Notes: a model not told the origin generated them from the sequence alone. A stretch of DNA of 64,000 nt from Dermatemys mawii (GCA_007922305.1 ML677334.1:20475626-20539625), one strand, 5' to 3'; positions 46,012 through 59,205 are shown, counted from the stretch's first letter. Program-made: numbers and translations.

Positions 46012-48457
46012 GTAGGCTTATATGCTTTTCTGAATCAGGGCTAAAGAAAAGGGTTGCTGAAAGACAGGAGGGGCAGATTCGTGTCATTCAGAGTGGTTAC
46101 ATGGTCAATTTCACACACCACTGCGCAAGAAAGGGGAACTTCACTTGTTCTCTTATTTCAATATACAGTACTTCCTGCCATTGTAAACCACTGGTGCCCT
46201 TCTTTGCTTTAAAACCAGAAATCTAGGCCTGCAAACCCTTCTCACAGAGTAGCTCTCATTCAAATATAATAGACTTTAAGGGTAGTCCTTACATTAATAA
46301 AAATACCTGTATGAGTAAGACTTTGCAGGATTGGGCCCTGCGTTTGCAGTTAAAACATGTTAACAGTATAACCTAGGTTTCCTTGTTATCATAATATAAA
46401 GTTTCTTACCACAGTAGGTTTATTTTTTTTTATTGAAGACATCTATTACTTACACAGTCAGGAAAAGTGTAAGTTCAGACTTTTTGGCACATGCTGTATG
46501 ATGGACATGCCAGCAAAGAGCCACAAGATTTTCATTTGCAGCTAAAATAATATAAATGTATTGATCTAATTTCTTGTAATTAGATAAAATCGCTCAAAGA
46601 CTGCAACTTTTTTTTAACAATTTTTCTACCTGGCTACCATTTATAAAATATTTATTTCCCTAAAATGTGTGGTGTTGTTTTTCAGGAAGAAGATAGAAAC
46701 CATAGAGGAAACTGATCACTGGAGGCAAGAGCAAAACCACAAAGAATTCAGTGGCACTGTATAATAGTCTTGATTTTGATATTTTATATAGGTGGGCAGA
46801 ATAAAATCAAATTATAACTGATGTTGAATCATAAAAATAAGATGAAAAATAGTATTTGATGTTATTAGGATCATCTTTTGTACTCTTTACATGAGAACAT
46901 TCATTAAGGAGGCACTTTCAAATGAAGGCAAGTATCAACTAAAATATAATCAAATATCTCCTGTATGTACAAACTGTAGTACAAGTCCAGTAATCACAAC
47001 AGAAGGCTTTTTAAACTGGGTTACCAATTGACCTTCTTTTGTTAGTGTATATGTAGAGCGTCTAAGGGCTCTGCTCTATCCTCCAATGATCATCACCATG
47101 TTATAGCTATCTGTGTAACTCAATCAGTAGTGAGACTTGTATGATAAGTAGAAGTGAGATGTGTGCGTTCATTGAAGGTTGAAGTTGAACCCTTAGGGCT
47201 ATATTTTCAAAGCTTTGTACAATGATAATGTTTAAGTTGGACCCTTTTAAATCTTTTCACTGGAGACTGGTACTCAGTCAGAGTGGGAAGAACACACTTG
47301 AGTGTTGGCCAGCCTCACTGGCCTCCCCTAATTTGCCATACAGGAGAGGGATGCCTTTCCTCTCTGATGCAGGATAATAAGCTTCTGCCATTGCAAAAAA
47401 AACACAAATCCTACCTTGCAGACCATGCCTATGGGCCTGATTCTGCACTACCTTTCACCTTGTGCAGCTACTTAAACCTGTGCAAAGGGAATTCAAAGTG
47501 AGTGTAATATGCTGCCAAATTGCAACAATAGCATTTTACACACATTTAGCACAGGTGGAAATGTCTACACAAGGTGCAAAGCAGAAGACACCCAAAGGGC
47601 TAATCTCATATAAAAGGAGTAGAACTTAACCACTCAGCATCAGAGATTCTTATAGTATTCACCCCTCTGAATCAGTAAGATGTTACCCAGTTTAACATGG
47701 CAATAGAAAGATTTCCAAAGAGGGTCCTATTTACTAAGTACGGGCCATATTTTCACTTTATTTCTAGTGTGGAAATTGTATTGACATCTAAGGGAATGCT
47801 TTAGAGATTGATGGGAGCATTTGACCCTTATGTTCTTGAGAGACGTTCTGGTGAATATTTTTCTTGGCTATTTATTCTTGCTGTTCATGGAATAGACACC
47901 AGGTGCTTTTTAAAAAACAGTATGAGGTAATTTTTTAAAAAGGACAAATTCTAATTAAGATTTTCCTGCAAAGAAAAGTCCCTAGTGCATTTCTAATAAC
48001 TTTTCACAAAAATAGGTTTGAAGATCTTGAATTTATGCACTTCCACAGCCAGCTTCTAGTTTCCTCTCAATTGCAAAGGAACGGTGAGGTTGAAACTGTA
48101 TTTTTTTAAAAAAAACTCTTGCCTATGTTTTAAATAACACTTTGAATTATCTGAATATTTTGCAAATTAAATATACTTTGTTATTTTTGTTTGTTTTGTG
48201 TTTCACTCATCTTTGTGCAACAAAAATAGTTTGTTTTTCACTCTCTAGTCAGTTTCACATTGCTCTCTTGCAATGAGACAATATTTTGGTTGCAAGTACT
48301 ACACTAGAATGTTTAAAAGCAAATTAAAAATGGGTTATTTTAATAAAATACAATGATGAATGTATTTCTATTACTATTAGATTTTAAATCTTGACAATAT
48401 GGCCCCAAAATAGCAAAGACTTAAACACACATGTAACTTCAAGCAAGTGAATAGTTG
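46012..48457. other. Intergenic, AT-rich; possible regulatory block near 46.5 kb
   Basis: No gene. 46500-46640 has a unique, homeobox-word-rich look (TTTCTTGTAATTAGATAAAA). A TTCTGCACTACC...GTGCAAAG palindromic trace lies near 47436-47480. The rest is unrecognised. Confidence 0.4.
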
Positions 48458-48583
48458 CCCCGATCCTGCAAAGATTTATGCACATTCCTAACTTTACACA
48501 CTATGAATAGTCCCATTGACTTCAGTGAAACTACTCATGATGCATAAAGATAAACCTGTGCTTTAGTCTTTGCAGGATCAGGG
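48458..48583. repeat. Palindromic element, 126 bp
   Basis: CCCCGATCCTGCAAAGATTT is mirrored by GTCTTTGCAGGATCAGGG, and inner words TATGCACATTCC and GATGCATAAAG are also mirrored around CCCATTGACTTCAGTGAAAC. It is the longest member of the dispersed palindromic family in this window. Confidence 0.75.
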
Positions 48584-50063
48584 TCTCAAAGATACGGATG
48601 TTTTAATCGTGTGCTGTACTGAGGCCAGTTTGACTTTGCAGGGCACCAGTAACTTCCTGTACATTGCTCAGGGCTCTCATCACCCATTGCACTCAAAGGA
48701 TTCACTGTGCTTACAGTAAAAGATAAAATATCTTTACCTCAGTATCTGCAAGTATGAATCCATCAATATACCTTTCACAGAGTATATGGGCTACACAGGT
48801 TTGGTTATTTTCACACATGCAATACAATACAATTTTCACACATACAATAAACATGGTCTCATTTAAATATAGTAACTTTATCCAATTGTTCTTGGATTAC
48901 TTATCCATCTTTTTATAGGCCATATACCACTCTGATCTAATTGATACCAACTGAAATTGCATGTGTGGACTGCGGCCAGTATATTACACTTTATTAGTCA
49001 CCAATTAAATACTACACAAACTATGGAGAAGATTACTCTATTAATTTGTTTATGCATATAAAATTCTCCTGGGAGTGTCATAAATCCATATGCTGTCCCA
49101 AATGTGGTATTTTGCATAATCTCTCATTTCAGATGAAATACATATAAAATCTCATATGGTAGAATGCTCCAATCCAGCCTTAAATCTGAGGAACTATAGG
49201 TGTTTAACTTCTTCATGTGAGGGTTTAGAACAAGTTGAACTTAAGAAATGTTATATAATATGCTTCTTTCAGACAATTAAATATGAATGAAAGGGAGGAT
49301 CTGAGTAAACTCTTGGTCAAACCATGCTTCATTTTCTGGAATCTTTGAGCACTAGCATGTTAGACATGTATCTAGGCTGAAATACTTTTGGAAGGCTGGC
49401 TAAGTTTGACAAAGAGATGGCTCCCAATGCACGGAATGTTATATCAGTGGGGCAGAATCAAGCCTTGGTAAATTTTAAATCTCCTAAACCTAATTTCTGA
49501 AAAAGTACCAGAATAAGTTAACTTGATAGCATAATTCAATCTTCATTTCAGTGTTCATGAGATTAGAACAGATACTGGTAGCTAATCATTCATGAACAGG
49601 GTTCCCAGTGGAGTTTACTTAAAAACAAAACAAAACAGGGATTTCAAATAAAACACATGACTCAAATTAAATACACAGAATTATTTTGTTCTGGACGTAT
49701 TTGCTGAAGACACCTCTTAAACATTAAAGAATGTTGCTATTAGGACAGGTTAGAATCCAACTATCTAAGGTGGCAATCAACTGTCTAAACTAGCCATTCT
49801 CTTTTTGCAATCCCCTGCCTCATGCACAATGAACATTGCAATTTCTGCCAGAAATGAATCAGGGGTCCTAGCAGACAACAGTGTCATTGACTACAAAATC
49901 CCAACTCAATTCCTGAGCAGGTCCATCCTATGCACTGAATGACCTTGGAAAAATAATGTGATCATGTAATTAATGACTGTATCCTAATATATATGGTCAA
50001 GGGGGCTGTATTAAGATTTCATAGAAACCTTGATTCTGGCCTTTTCTAACTTTTGAGTGCTTA
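48584..50063. other. Intergenic, AT-rich, nothing recognised
   Basis: No coding gene and no clear mobile element. Confidence 0.45.
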
Positions 50064-50170
50064 ACTTTGCAACCTTATGTTCTTTTAAATTAACATATTA
50101 TGTTACTTTGCAACCTTATGTTCTTTTAAATTAACCTTATGTTCTTTTAAATTAACATATTATGTTACTG
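50064..50170. repeat. Short tandem duplication (43-bp and 22-bp steps)
   Basis: CCTTATGTTCTTTTAAATTAA occurs three times in a row. The first and last copies continue into CATATTATGTTACT. The pattern fits a 43-bp duplication followed by an internal partial one. Confidence 0.85.
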
Positions 50171-50870
50171 TTACTGAAGCTATCATGTGATCTTGTATTT
50201 AAGACAACTGGCTGCAACTTTTATTAACTAGCACAGAACAAACATTAGCTCAATGGTTACCCAGCCCAAACCTTGGCCTTAGTAGGCCAATATGCTTCAG
50301 TCAGTCCAAAAGTCTATCGACGCCAAACCAGTACCAAGTGAATCCTGAGCAAATCAACCCAAATAGACCTTTAGTGTATGTGTTTCTGCATCTTTGTGAT
50401 CTCATATTTCAAAGTCTGAAATATCTGAAGCTGTCTGAGCCACTCCTAACAGAACTGGAGAAAGGAGGTCTTTACCCTCTTCTTGGTAAAGCATGCTGGG
50501 AAAGGGGAGGAGTCTCAGGCCTATATAAAGCAGGCTTTTCTCCCTTTCAGATAGTGTTTGGCAGGATACTATCAAGGAAGGATATAGTCCTGCTCTGTTA
50601 AGAAGGTCCTCTGGAAAATACAGGTAGGATCTGGAGCTATTTCTTCTACTTGATCAAGACTTTTACTATTGTATTGTTCTGAAGGGACTCTGGGGATATA
50701 TGTTGCTGAACACTTTGAGGGATGAGTCTATGTGTGATCTGTTGTCAGATCATAATGTCTCCATCTCTGTTCTCATTTAACCTATTTCTTCTGTGGTGGG
50801 GAAGAGAGGGAGGCAGCCTGGTATGATGTGGGTTATTCATAAAATGCCAAAATCTATCATGTTTTATTAC

Positions 50871-51370
50871 CAGACAGTTACAGATAAACTAGAGAGAGTT
50901 CAGAGAACACTAATGATTGGAGGGCTTCTTGGATTGACTTAAGAGGAAAAGCTATTGTGTATTTGTGCAGTTTTGCTAGGTGACTAATGGAGAGTCTGAT
51001 GATAACCTACAAGTATTTGTTGCATATATATGCTAAGGCGAGAGAAGAATAACTTTTTAGCATGGTCCCAATGAGGTATAACTATGTTGTAATGGGTACA
51101 CATTAGTAACATGATGTTGGCTATATAAGTAAGTAGAAAGATAGTAACTGTTTAAAATTAAGAAGGAACTTTTTTTTTTTAGGATGAATCTCAAGCAACA
51201 TTTCTCAAAAACACACTCTATTAGGCTGTGTTGTGGTAACTATAGTCCGGAATTTTTAAAACTAGGCTATATACTGTCTTGCATAGTTTCTACAGTCCTT
51301 TACCATCCTGCACTGGAAAGAGGATGGATTAGATGATTCTGTAGGCCTTTCCCATCTATAATTTCTGACT
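50871..51370 (+). mobile_element. Old CR1/L3-type LINE 3' fragment
   Basis: AAACTAGAGAGAGTTCAGAG codes for KLERVQR, the same protein segment as KVQRRATKMIRGL of the intact CR1 copy. The fragment then drifts and ends CATCCTGCACTGGAAAGAGG, then TGGATTAGATGATTCTGTAG and CCTTTCCCATCTATAATTTC, the CR1-type 3' tail. Many stops; long dead. Confidence 0.6.
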
Positions 51371-52000
51371 TTTATTGAAAACCTAGTGGCAAGTACTTTC
51401 ATAAGGAGATACCACAGCTTTCAGCTGCAAATACTGCAGAAGGAATTAAACAATTCCCTGTCAAAGGTCTATTCCAAGAGGCCATAGGTTACGTCTGAGA
51501 CCTTTTTGAAAATCAAGATGAAACTACCTTTCCAACAACACATGGTAAAAATCTCTAACTCTTTTATAATAACTGGCATCTCACAGATCATAATAAACAT
51601 GATACAAATACAAGGGAAACTATAATGTATTAATCAATGTTTGGCTGAAACTTTAGGCTCTTTAAACAGATAACTATAAACTGTTTTTGTCTAATTAAAA
51701 GATCTAAGACTTTTCCATCTAGTGATGTAGTTTAGGATTGATTAATGGGACTTGAGCTCCAGCATTGTATTGACAATATGATTTGCATTTGGTAGGATAG
51801 CTAATGCTAAAACAAAAATTAAAAAGTTGGTCACACCTTATGTTAAGGGTACACTTAATTTATAAAGGATTAACAAATTACTGAAAGATATAATACAGAT
51901 TAGCAGGTATTATAGCTAGTTAAGTACATTAGTAGGAGTTGAAAGCAACTTGTTAGACTCTAAAATAATCAATTAACATTTATTAAAAACTACTCAAATG
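51371..52000. other. Intergenic, nothing recognised
   Basis: AT-rich sequence between two CR1 copies; no gene. Confidence 0.45.
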
Positions 52001-53873
52001 TACATAAGAGAGGCCGTACTGGGTCAGACCAAAGGTCCATCTAGCTCAGTTTCCTGTCTATTGACAGTGGCCAATGCCAGGTGCCCCAGAGTGAGTGAAC
52101 CTAACAGGTAAAGATCAAGTGATCTTTCTCCTGCCATCCATCACCCCCCTCTGACAAACAGAGGTTAGGGACACCATTGCTTACCCAGCCTAGCTAATAG
52201 CCATTAATGGACTTAACCTCCATGAATTTATGCAGTTCTCTTTTAAACCCTGTTATAGTCCTAGCCTTCACAGCCTCCTCAGGCAAGGAGTTCCACAGGT
52301 TGACTGTGCGCTGTGTGAAGAAGAACTTCCTTTTATTTGTTTTAAACCTGCTGCCCACTAATTTCAGTGGGTGGCCCCTAGTTCTTCTTTTATGGGAACA
52401 AGTAAATAACTTTTCCTTATTCACTTTCTCCACGCCACTCAGAATTTTATATACCTCTATCATATCCCCCCTTAGTCTCCTCTTTTCCAAGCTAAAAAGT
52501 CCTAGCCTCTTTAATCTCTCCTCATATGGAACCCATTCCAATCCCCTAATCATTTTAGTTGCCCTTCTCTGAACCTTTTCTAACACCAGTATATCCTTTT
52601 TGAGATGAGGAGACCACATTTGTACACAGTATTCGAGATGTGGGCGCACCATGGATTTGTATAAGGGCAATAAGATACTCTCTGTCTTATTCTCTATCCC
52701 ATTTTTAATGATTCCTAACATCCTGTTTGCTTTTTTGACTGCTGCTGCACACTGCATGGACATCTTCAGAGAACTATCCACGATGACTCCAAGATCTTTT
52801 TCCTGAATAGTTGTAGCTAAATTAGCCCCCATCATGTTGTATGTATAGTTGGGGTTATTTTTTCCAAAGTGCATTACTTTACATTTATCCACATTAAATT
52901 TCATTTGCCATTTCGTTGCCCAATCATTTAGTTTCGTGAGATCTTTTTGAAGTTCTTCACAGTCTGCTTGGGTCTTAACTATTTTGAGCAGTTTAGTATC
53001 ATCTGCAAACTTTGTCACCTCACTGTTTACCCCTTCCTCCAAATCATTGATGAATAAGTTGAATAGGATAGGTCCTGGGACTGACCCTTGGGGAACACCA
53101 CTAGTTACCCCTCTCCATTCTGAAAATTTACCATTTATTCCTACCTTTTGTTCCCTGACTTGTAACCAGTTCTCAGTCGATGAAAGGATCTTCTCTCTTA
53201 TCCCATGGCAACTTAATTTACGTAAGAGCCTTTGGTGATTGACCTTGTCAAAGGCTTTCTGGAAATCTAAGTACACTATATCCACTGGATTCCCCTTGTC
53301 CACATGTTTGTTGACCCCTTCAAAGAACTCTAATAGATTAGTAAGACATGATTTCCCTTTACAGAAACCATGCTGACTTTTGCCCAACAATATATGTTCT
53401 TCTATGTGCCTGACAATTTTATTCTTTACTATTGTTTCAACTAATTTGCCCGGTACGGATGTTAGACTTACTGGTCTGTAGTTGCCGGGATCACCCCTAG
53501 AGCCCTTTTCAAATATTGGCGTTACATTAGCTATCTTCCAGTCATTGGGTACAGAAGCCGATTTAAAGGACAGGTTATGAACCCTAGTTAATAGTTCTGC
53601 AATTTCACATTTGAGTTCTTTCAGAATGCCGTCTGGTCCCGGTGACTTGTTACAGTTAAGTTTATCAATTAGCTCCAAAACCTCCTCTAATGACACTTCA
53701 ATCTGTGACAATTCCTCAGATTTGTCACCTACAAAAGATGGCGCAGGTTTGGGAATCTCCCTAACGTCCTCAGCCGTGAAGACCGAAGTAAAGAACTCAT
53801 TTAGTTTCTCCGCAATGACTTTATCATCTTTAAGTGCTCCTTTTGTATCTCTGTCATCCAGGGACCCCACTGG
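52001..53873 (-). mobile_element. CR1 LINE, 5'-truncated, long open reverse-transcriptase frame
   Basis: A CR1-clade non-LTR retrotransposon lies on the minus strand. The 3' UTR (52193-52001) carries TGGCATTGGCCACTGTCAAT, GGTCTGACCCAGTACGGCC and the CTTATGTACA end. The insertion stops abruptly near 53873, so the endonuclease part of ORF2 and all of ORF1 are missing. CR1 copies typically truncate this way. The other CR1 tail at 41770 confirms the family. Confidence 0.92.
52194..53870 (-). CDS. CR1 ORF2 remnant: reverse transcriptase and C-terminal domain
   Basis: The frame is open for 1677 bases (558 codons) and ends in a natural stop after KSINGY. It encodes the RNA-dependent DNA polymerase that copies the LINE at its target. 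The listed start is a GTG, not a real initiator; a stop lies just upstream in flanking DNA. Visible blocks: NKSPGPDGI (74-82), NYRPVSLTSVPGKLVE (130-145), catalytic YLDFQKAFDKV (200-210), GVPQGSVPGPILFNLFINDL (258-277), catalytic FADD (288-291), KVQRRATKMIRGL and a C-terminal KRRLRGDMI segment. Full ORF2 of this clade is about 900-1000 aa with an N-terminal endonuclease, absent here. Odd points: proline at 265 where leucine is usual, and four residues seemingly missing after PDGI. It is not mobile by itself. Confidence 0.9.
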   Translation of the reverse strand: MGSLDDRDTKGALKDDKVIAEKLNEFFTSVFTAEDVREIPKPAPSFVGDKSEELSQIEVSLEEVLELIDKLNCNKSPGPDGILKELKCEIAELLTRVHNLSFKSASVPNDWKIANVTPIFEKGSRGDPGNYRPVSLTSVPGKLVETIVKNKIVRHIEEHILLGKSQHGFCKGKSCLTNLLEFFEGVNKHVDKGNPVDIVYLDFQKAFDKVNHQRLLRKLSCHGIREKILSSTENWLQVREQKVGINGKFSEWRGVTSGVPQGSVPGPILFNLFINDLEEGVNSEVTKFADDTKLLKIVKTQADCEELQKDLTKLNDWATKWQMKFNVDKCKVMHFGKNNPNYTYNMMGANLATTIQEKDLGVIVDSSLKMSMQCAAAVKKANRMLGIIKNGIENKTESILLPLYKSMVRPHLEYCVQMWSPHLKKDILVLEKVQRRATKMIRGLEWVPYEERLKRLGLFSLEKRRLRGDMIEVYKILSGVEKVNKEKLFTCSHKRRTRGHPLKLVGSRFKTNKRKFFFTQRTVNLWNSLPEEAVKARTITGFKRELHKFMEVKSINGY

Positions 53874-56800
53874 TTAATATAAAGTGTGAGTAAGAAACTG
53901 ATACGGCAGAAAATGCACAATAGAAGTTTAAAACAATGTATGAAAAGGCTCTACTACAGCAAGAAAATAAAGATGAAGGTAAAACTTTTCAAAGGCACCT
54001 AACTGCTATAAGATCACGGGGTGGAACTGAGGGAATTGTGTTTTTCTAGATGCATGTGGATCCCACTAACACAAATGACAAAATATGTTGAGGGAGGTGA
54101 AAATCTGACCCTTTGTTCCTAAAATTAAGCTTTAAGATGCATAAAGATTGGTACCTAGTGGGATCTGCCAAAGCTCCTAAGAACCTCTTTCATGGAACAC
54201 TCATGAGAGTTAGGTGCTTTAGACAATCCCAGTAGGGGCCTATCTGTGTGTTTAGCTGACTAAATATCTTTACAAATCTGGTTCAAAGTGCAGAGTGTAT
54301 AGATTACGGTAGGCCAGAGCCCACTGCTCCTCATTTGTACCAAAAACCTATCGGTAGGAGGCAGGCATGCTTTGTCATCTTGAGCCATGGGAAGGTCAGT
54401 ATATTGCACAAGAAGAAACTAATATCTTGGTGTTGCAGTGCAAAGGTCATGACTGTGCATTCTCATGAACCTCATTTTTAGGCGTACTTTAGCTTAGAAG
54501 AACAACAAAGGCTCACCACGTCCAGATGCACCAAGGTGGAGCATCATAAAATCAATAAGGATACCTAATGAAAAATGGGACAGTGTGCCATGTAAATTAT
54601 GCCTACATTGTGGAGTAAACAAATCTGCAAACTGCATAATGAAGCACTACTTGCAGCTCAGTTGGGAGGGGGTCACAGCAGCAGCTCATGAGCTCAATGA
54701 CCGATTAATCTGACATTCCCCAAGCCTCAGCTCGGGTTGTCAGACTAATAAAGTAATCATGGCTAGGTGCCCCTGGAATGCATGGTTTGGGACACTGGAG
54801 AATATTATCTAAAATGGTCTCTTTTCTTCAGAACATGAGATGGATCCAAATTCAGCCCTGGTATAAGAGGGTACAACTGTTGAAATCAATGAAGTTGCAG
54901 TAGGGCTATAATTAACCCTGTAAACTAAAAGCTGTGAATACTGGATGGAGTTGGCATGAAGGTTTATTCTTTTTACTATGATTTTTGTGGTCGCTGTGTG
55001 AACAGGATAGGGCTTTAGGTGGCTTTAATAGCAAACTCATCAATGCTATACACCCACTGTTACCTTCAATGGACAAACTTGACCCTTAAAATATATCCTG
55101 TAGTGTTACTCCCATTGAGTTAAATTGCACACAATTTGTCTCTCTTCTTACTGGGATGAAACTTCTCCTGGTGCGGAGGCCCTACACAAAGCTCTGTGGC
55201 CACTTGAAGCTGCCTATTAAGGACTGAGTCCAGCTGCACTTGGGGTTCCTTGGGGGAAGAATTGATGGGGTGATTGCGGGTTGCATAAGGAATGAAGATT
55301 CCCAGTGTGGTGTAGGGCTTTGGTCCATACCACCCCTTTTTCAGGCCAGCACATGGGGAAGAAATAGTAGGAATGACTGAGCAGAGGGAGAAAGAGAGGG
55401 AATCTCTGTCAGGACACCATATAAGATGAGCAGAAGTAGCATTATTGGAGTGGCTCAGCAGCCTTGTGGAGGATTACATGCTCTTCTACTCCTCTCCAGT
55501 ATATTTATGTGAAATCTAGCTATTGCTGCTGACTGGATTTTTAACTTAAGGGGTTAGCTGACACTTATGTGCTGAATTTGACTTTGTTCGAAACTTGGCA
55601 CTGAGCTCAGTCTCGCCCTTGAATAGGGTAACTGACTTCAGTGGGACTTTCAACCATGATAGTTAAGTGAGTAAGGGGTGTGGACTGGGGTTCTAAATGT
55701 ACAAAGATTATTTAGCTCGGCATAAGGTGCAATGAAGAAAATTTTCCACCAGCTTATTTTCATCTAGTTATTTGATCCCATTTTACACAAGGCATGATAA
55801 ATTAATAGTCAAGAAACTATCCTGTCTACAAAGGTTATGAACATAGTGATTTGCCTTCATTTAAAATTGGAATATTTAGTTGTATTGTACCCTGCTAGGG
55901 CTCAGGTTTCTTGGTATTGTTCAGGTTCTAGAAACCAATATGCTGCTGACATCCATGGACACTTCTGAGACTTGCAGTATGTGTTTCCTCCTCATGGTTG
56001 AGACACGAACTAATACCTGAAATAGCTTTCCCCTTAACCCAACGAGTCATGACCAATGAGTCATAACTCACAAAAAAGAATATCTGTGAAGCAGGAGGTG
56101 CAACTGTATTGATCAATGGAACTGGAAAGCTATAGTTTAATCCTAAAGGCCTGAGGAGGCACTTAAGATTCCAGCAGGTCATTGTGTGCCAAGGGGAAAG
56201 TGTGTGGGATTTTTGTGTGTGTGCTCCATGCACACGCAAAATTCTCATTGCTGCTGAAGTCATTGTGGGCAACTGGTCTCTAAGAGCCCTGAACTCCACC
56301 CACATGCAACAGAACCACTCAGATATCTTGGACAATATGAACTCTAACCTACAGGGCAAAAAAACAGAAAGTGGGGGGGGGGGAAGGGAAAGAGTATTGG
56401 CTCACTGTTGGTGTTTCAAATATCAAAAGGAAAATGCATTTGTCTCAGTTCTGTCATCCTGATTTATTAGGAGCTCAGAATGACAGAGTGCACAGACATA
56501 AAAACCTTGCCGTTTTGGGAAGGGCTCAGAAAACGTTAATTTGCTTGTTCCACACAAAAATGTAAAGTGTTGGTTCTCTGATTACCTGCTTCTGGAAAAT
56601 GTTTGGACAGGTGCTGTGTTTCAGTAGTCCTCTTTCACAGCCAACAGGCTTGATTTACAGTTGTAGACCATAGATTTCCCTTCTCAGCTCTGGTCCCAGT
56701 GCTGTGTCTTCCAGGGTATGTCAGTAGTGTACTGCAGCCAGGAAAGGCTACATCTTGAAGAGTAACTACACTACCTGGATAAGATTCTAGAATAGAGACT

Positions 56801-59199
56801 CGAAATAGAAAAGGTGCCTAAAAGATCTGTAAGCTCTTCCTTGAGGACACAAGACTCCTCCTGTTCTGGGTATTGGATTGTCTGTGTCAAACTCTAGTCA
56901 CATTAGTCATAGTCTTGTTAGTCCCATTGAGTTTAATGTGATTACTTCAATGAATAAGTGGAGCACAATTTGGCTCACTACATCTCAGGTCCAGTTTATT
57001 TTGCTTGAGACCACTAAATCCTCTTATAAAATCACTTTCCTCTAGTAACTAATAAGCAATTAAACTAATCCAGTTACTTAAGCCACACACAATGTTTAAG
57101 AAGTATTTAATGTGGTGAAAAATATTTCCACTTAACTGAAACTAACAAAAATTCCTAGTGGCTTTTTCCATTTCTGAAGCAGAAAGATGTAAATATGGAG
57201 AGAGACACTTCTTTGAAAAGGGCCCGATCCTGCATTCCTCACTAAGCAAAACTTCTACTGTTATCAGGGAGCAGGATCAGGCCCAGAGACTTCTTGCATT
57301 AGTAAACATCAGAATGTAATCCTATATTGTACCAGGTTTAAAATATCTTGTGGCAATCTCTTTTGAGTCTCCCATGCTGTTCATCCACTCTAATTTGGCA
57401 CTTGCAAATTGCCACCTGGATCTGTAGCTAAAGTTACCTGAAAGAACCAGTATTGCTGGAAAAAAATCTGAACAGGTACGTATTTGATGGGGAAAAGTAA
57501 ACTTAACTTGCCAGGATTGGTGAGGATACAGTTATCAAATAAAATACCCATTATCCACAATCCTGAAATGCAGAAAGAGGCAAATCTGAAAAGTTGGTAT
57601 TCATCTAATAGATTTAAATATTTGAAATTGTATCCTTTTATATTTCATTCTTTTTAAAAATTGTGATCTTTTTACAAAACAGGATTTTAAAAGTTGCACC
57701 AGGTTTGATTTATTTTTTAAAGAACTTGGGTTAAATTTTTTAAAAAATACTATATTGTCATATCAAAATGCGACTAGTACACTCTGAAATCGTTCCTATG
57801 GGTAAGCAAAACAAGATGTTAGCTGTGGGCTAGAGACAACTAAATTCTCGATTTTTTTAAAAAAAGAGAATAAAAAAACACAAGCTATAGCAAAAGGTAG
57901 ATTATGGAAAGTCAAATTAGTATTTGTACAAGGTCTTGAGGATAAAATGGTATTTAAGTGCAGACAATTTTATGGAAATCAATTCATTTAATGGTTGATT
58001 AGTCTATACATTAGATGCTGATCTCTCGCGGTGCTCTTTTGGACGTTACAGTTTGAGATAAAATACATGAAATCTGCATGGACGTTATTGAAATAAAGAA
58101 TATCAAAGAGAAAACACTATCTTAAGACAGCTAAATAGAAGACTTCCTTTTTCTGCAGGCATTTTTAACTTTTCTGCAAATTGCTCTGAAGAAAAAATTA
58201 TCGAATGGTAAATGGAATGAGGAAGATGGTAAAATCCGGAGTCAAAACATAAATAAAATACAATCCAGATTTGTTTATTCGCCTCCCATAAATACGAGAG
58301 GTTGTAAAAGGGTGGTGTGTGTGTGTGTGTGGGGGGGAGATACCAGTTTCCAGTTGTGTAACCCTTTAGTTGTTGACATTCAAATGAGAACTTTTTAAAC
58401 TGAGTTTCGCAAGGCTGTTAAAATCTTAATTAATTAAAAAGAAAACCCTAAAGATTGCACCTTTTGCTTTTCTTTCCTTGGGGCTTTCCTGACGAGCCTT
58501 GTATTTAAAGGGAAAGTGTATGTGTGCGCGCGTGTGGTTTTATCAGTATCCGAAAACACATCAGGAGAAATACGTAAGCGGGGAAAAAAACTTTTGTGCT
58601 ACCAGGAGCCGGTTGAATCAAGTTGAACTAAAAACTTTCGTGTGTGTAAGGAGACGGGACAACAGGAGTAAGCGTTGTCTCTGTCTTCTGAAAAAGGTAC
58701 TGCAGAGAACCTTTCTTTCCAAAGTAAATGTTAGCTGGTCCTCCTTTCCAAAAGACTATCTTTCCAGGGCCAGTCCTTCGGGAGGAAGGAACATCGGTTC
58801 TCGAGCACTGGTTAACAGGAGGAATTAAACAGTTTTCTCCGGGCTGGGGAGCATCTTTCTTTCAAAAGGAAGAGAAATCCTACTGACCCAAATCTCCGGC
58901 AACAGGGATGCTAACGAACTTCTGTACTTCCCACATCTAAACGCGAAGGGGCACCGGGGAGGGGGGCTAACACCACCACCCAAACTCTCTCCCCAAAACG
59001 TGCCGTTGAGCCACGTGCTCTCCCTCACGGTGAGCGCTTTACCTTCCTCTGTAACCTGCTCGCTTTCTTTCCGTCCCCACAACTTCTTTCTCTAGCACTG
59101 TTTTACAGGCTCTCCATGAAGTCGGTCTCCATCCCCCTCCCCGCCCACCTGGCTGGCACAGAGACGTCACGCTATTCCTGCTGGAGTTCTTTTGCAACT
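53874..59199. other. Intergenic between the CR1 and FOXQ1
   Basis: No coding gene is recognised. It contains a weak MIR-like trace near 54840-54910, a palindromic element at 57221-57284, a TG/G run near 58314-58337 and otherwise unique-looking DNA. 54480-54800 and 57780-58260 have the mixed, repeat-free look of non-coding conserved elements; untested. Confidence 0.45.
57221..57284. repeat. Palindromic element, 64 bp
   Basis: GGCCCGATCCTGC (57221-57233) is mirrored by GCAGGATCAGGCCC (57271-57284) with one extra base. AAGCAAAACTTCTACTG lies between. Member of the dispersed palindromic family. Confidence 0.7.
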
Positions 59200-59205
59200 T
59201 TTATT
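59200..59205 (-). terminator. FOXQ1 polyadenylation signal AATAAA
   Basis: The plus strand reads TTTATT, so the gene strand reads CCAATAAAAG. It lies about 730 bases after the stop codon. Canonical hexamer; usage is inferred. Confidence 0.6.

Noticed and set aside
53871..53876. Initiator for the CR1 frame at GTG 53870
   Set aside because: GTG is not a eukaryotic start here. The codon two upstream is TAA in flanking DNA, and the element is 5'-truncated at this point.
55928..56359. 143-codon minus-strand frame
   Set aside because: There is no recognisable domain and the length is compatible with chance in this composition. No promoter or splice signals are seen.
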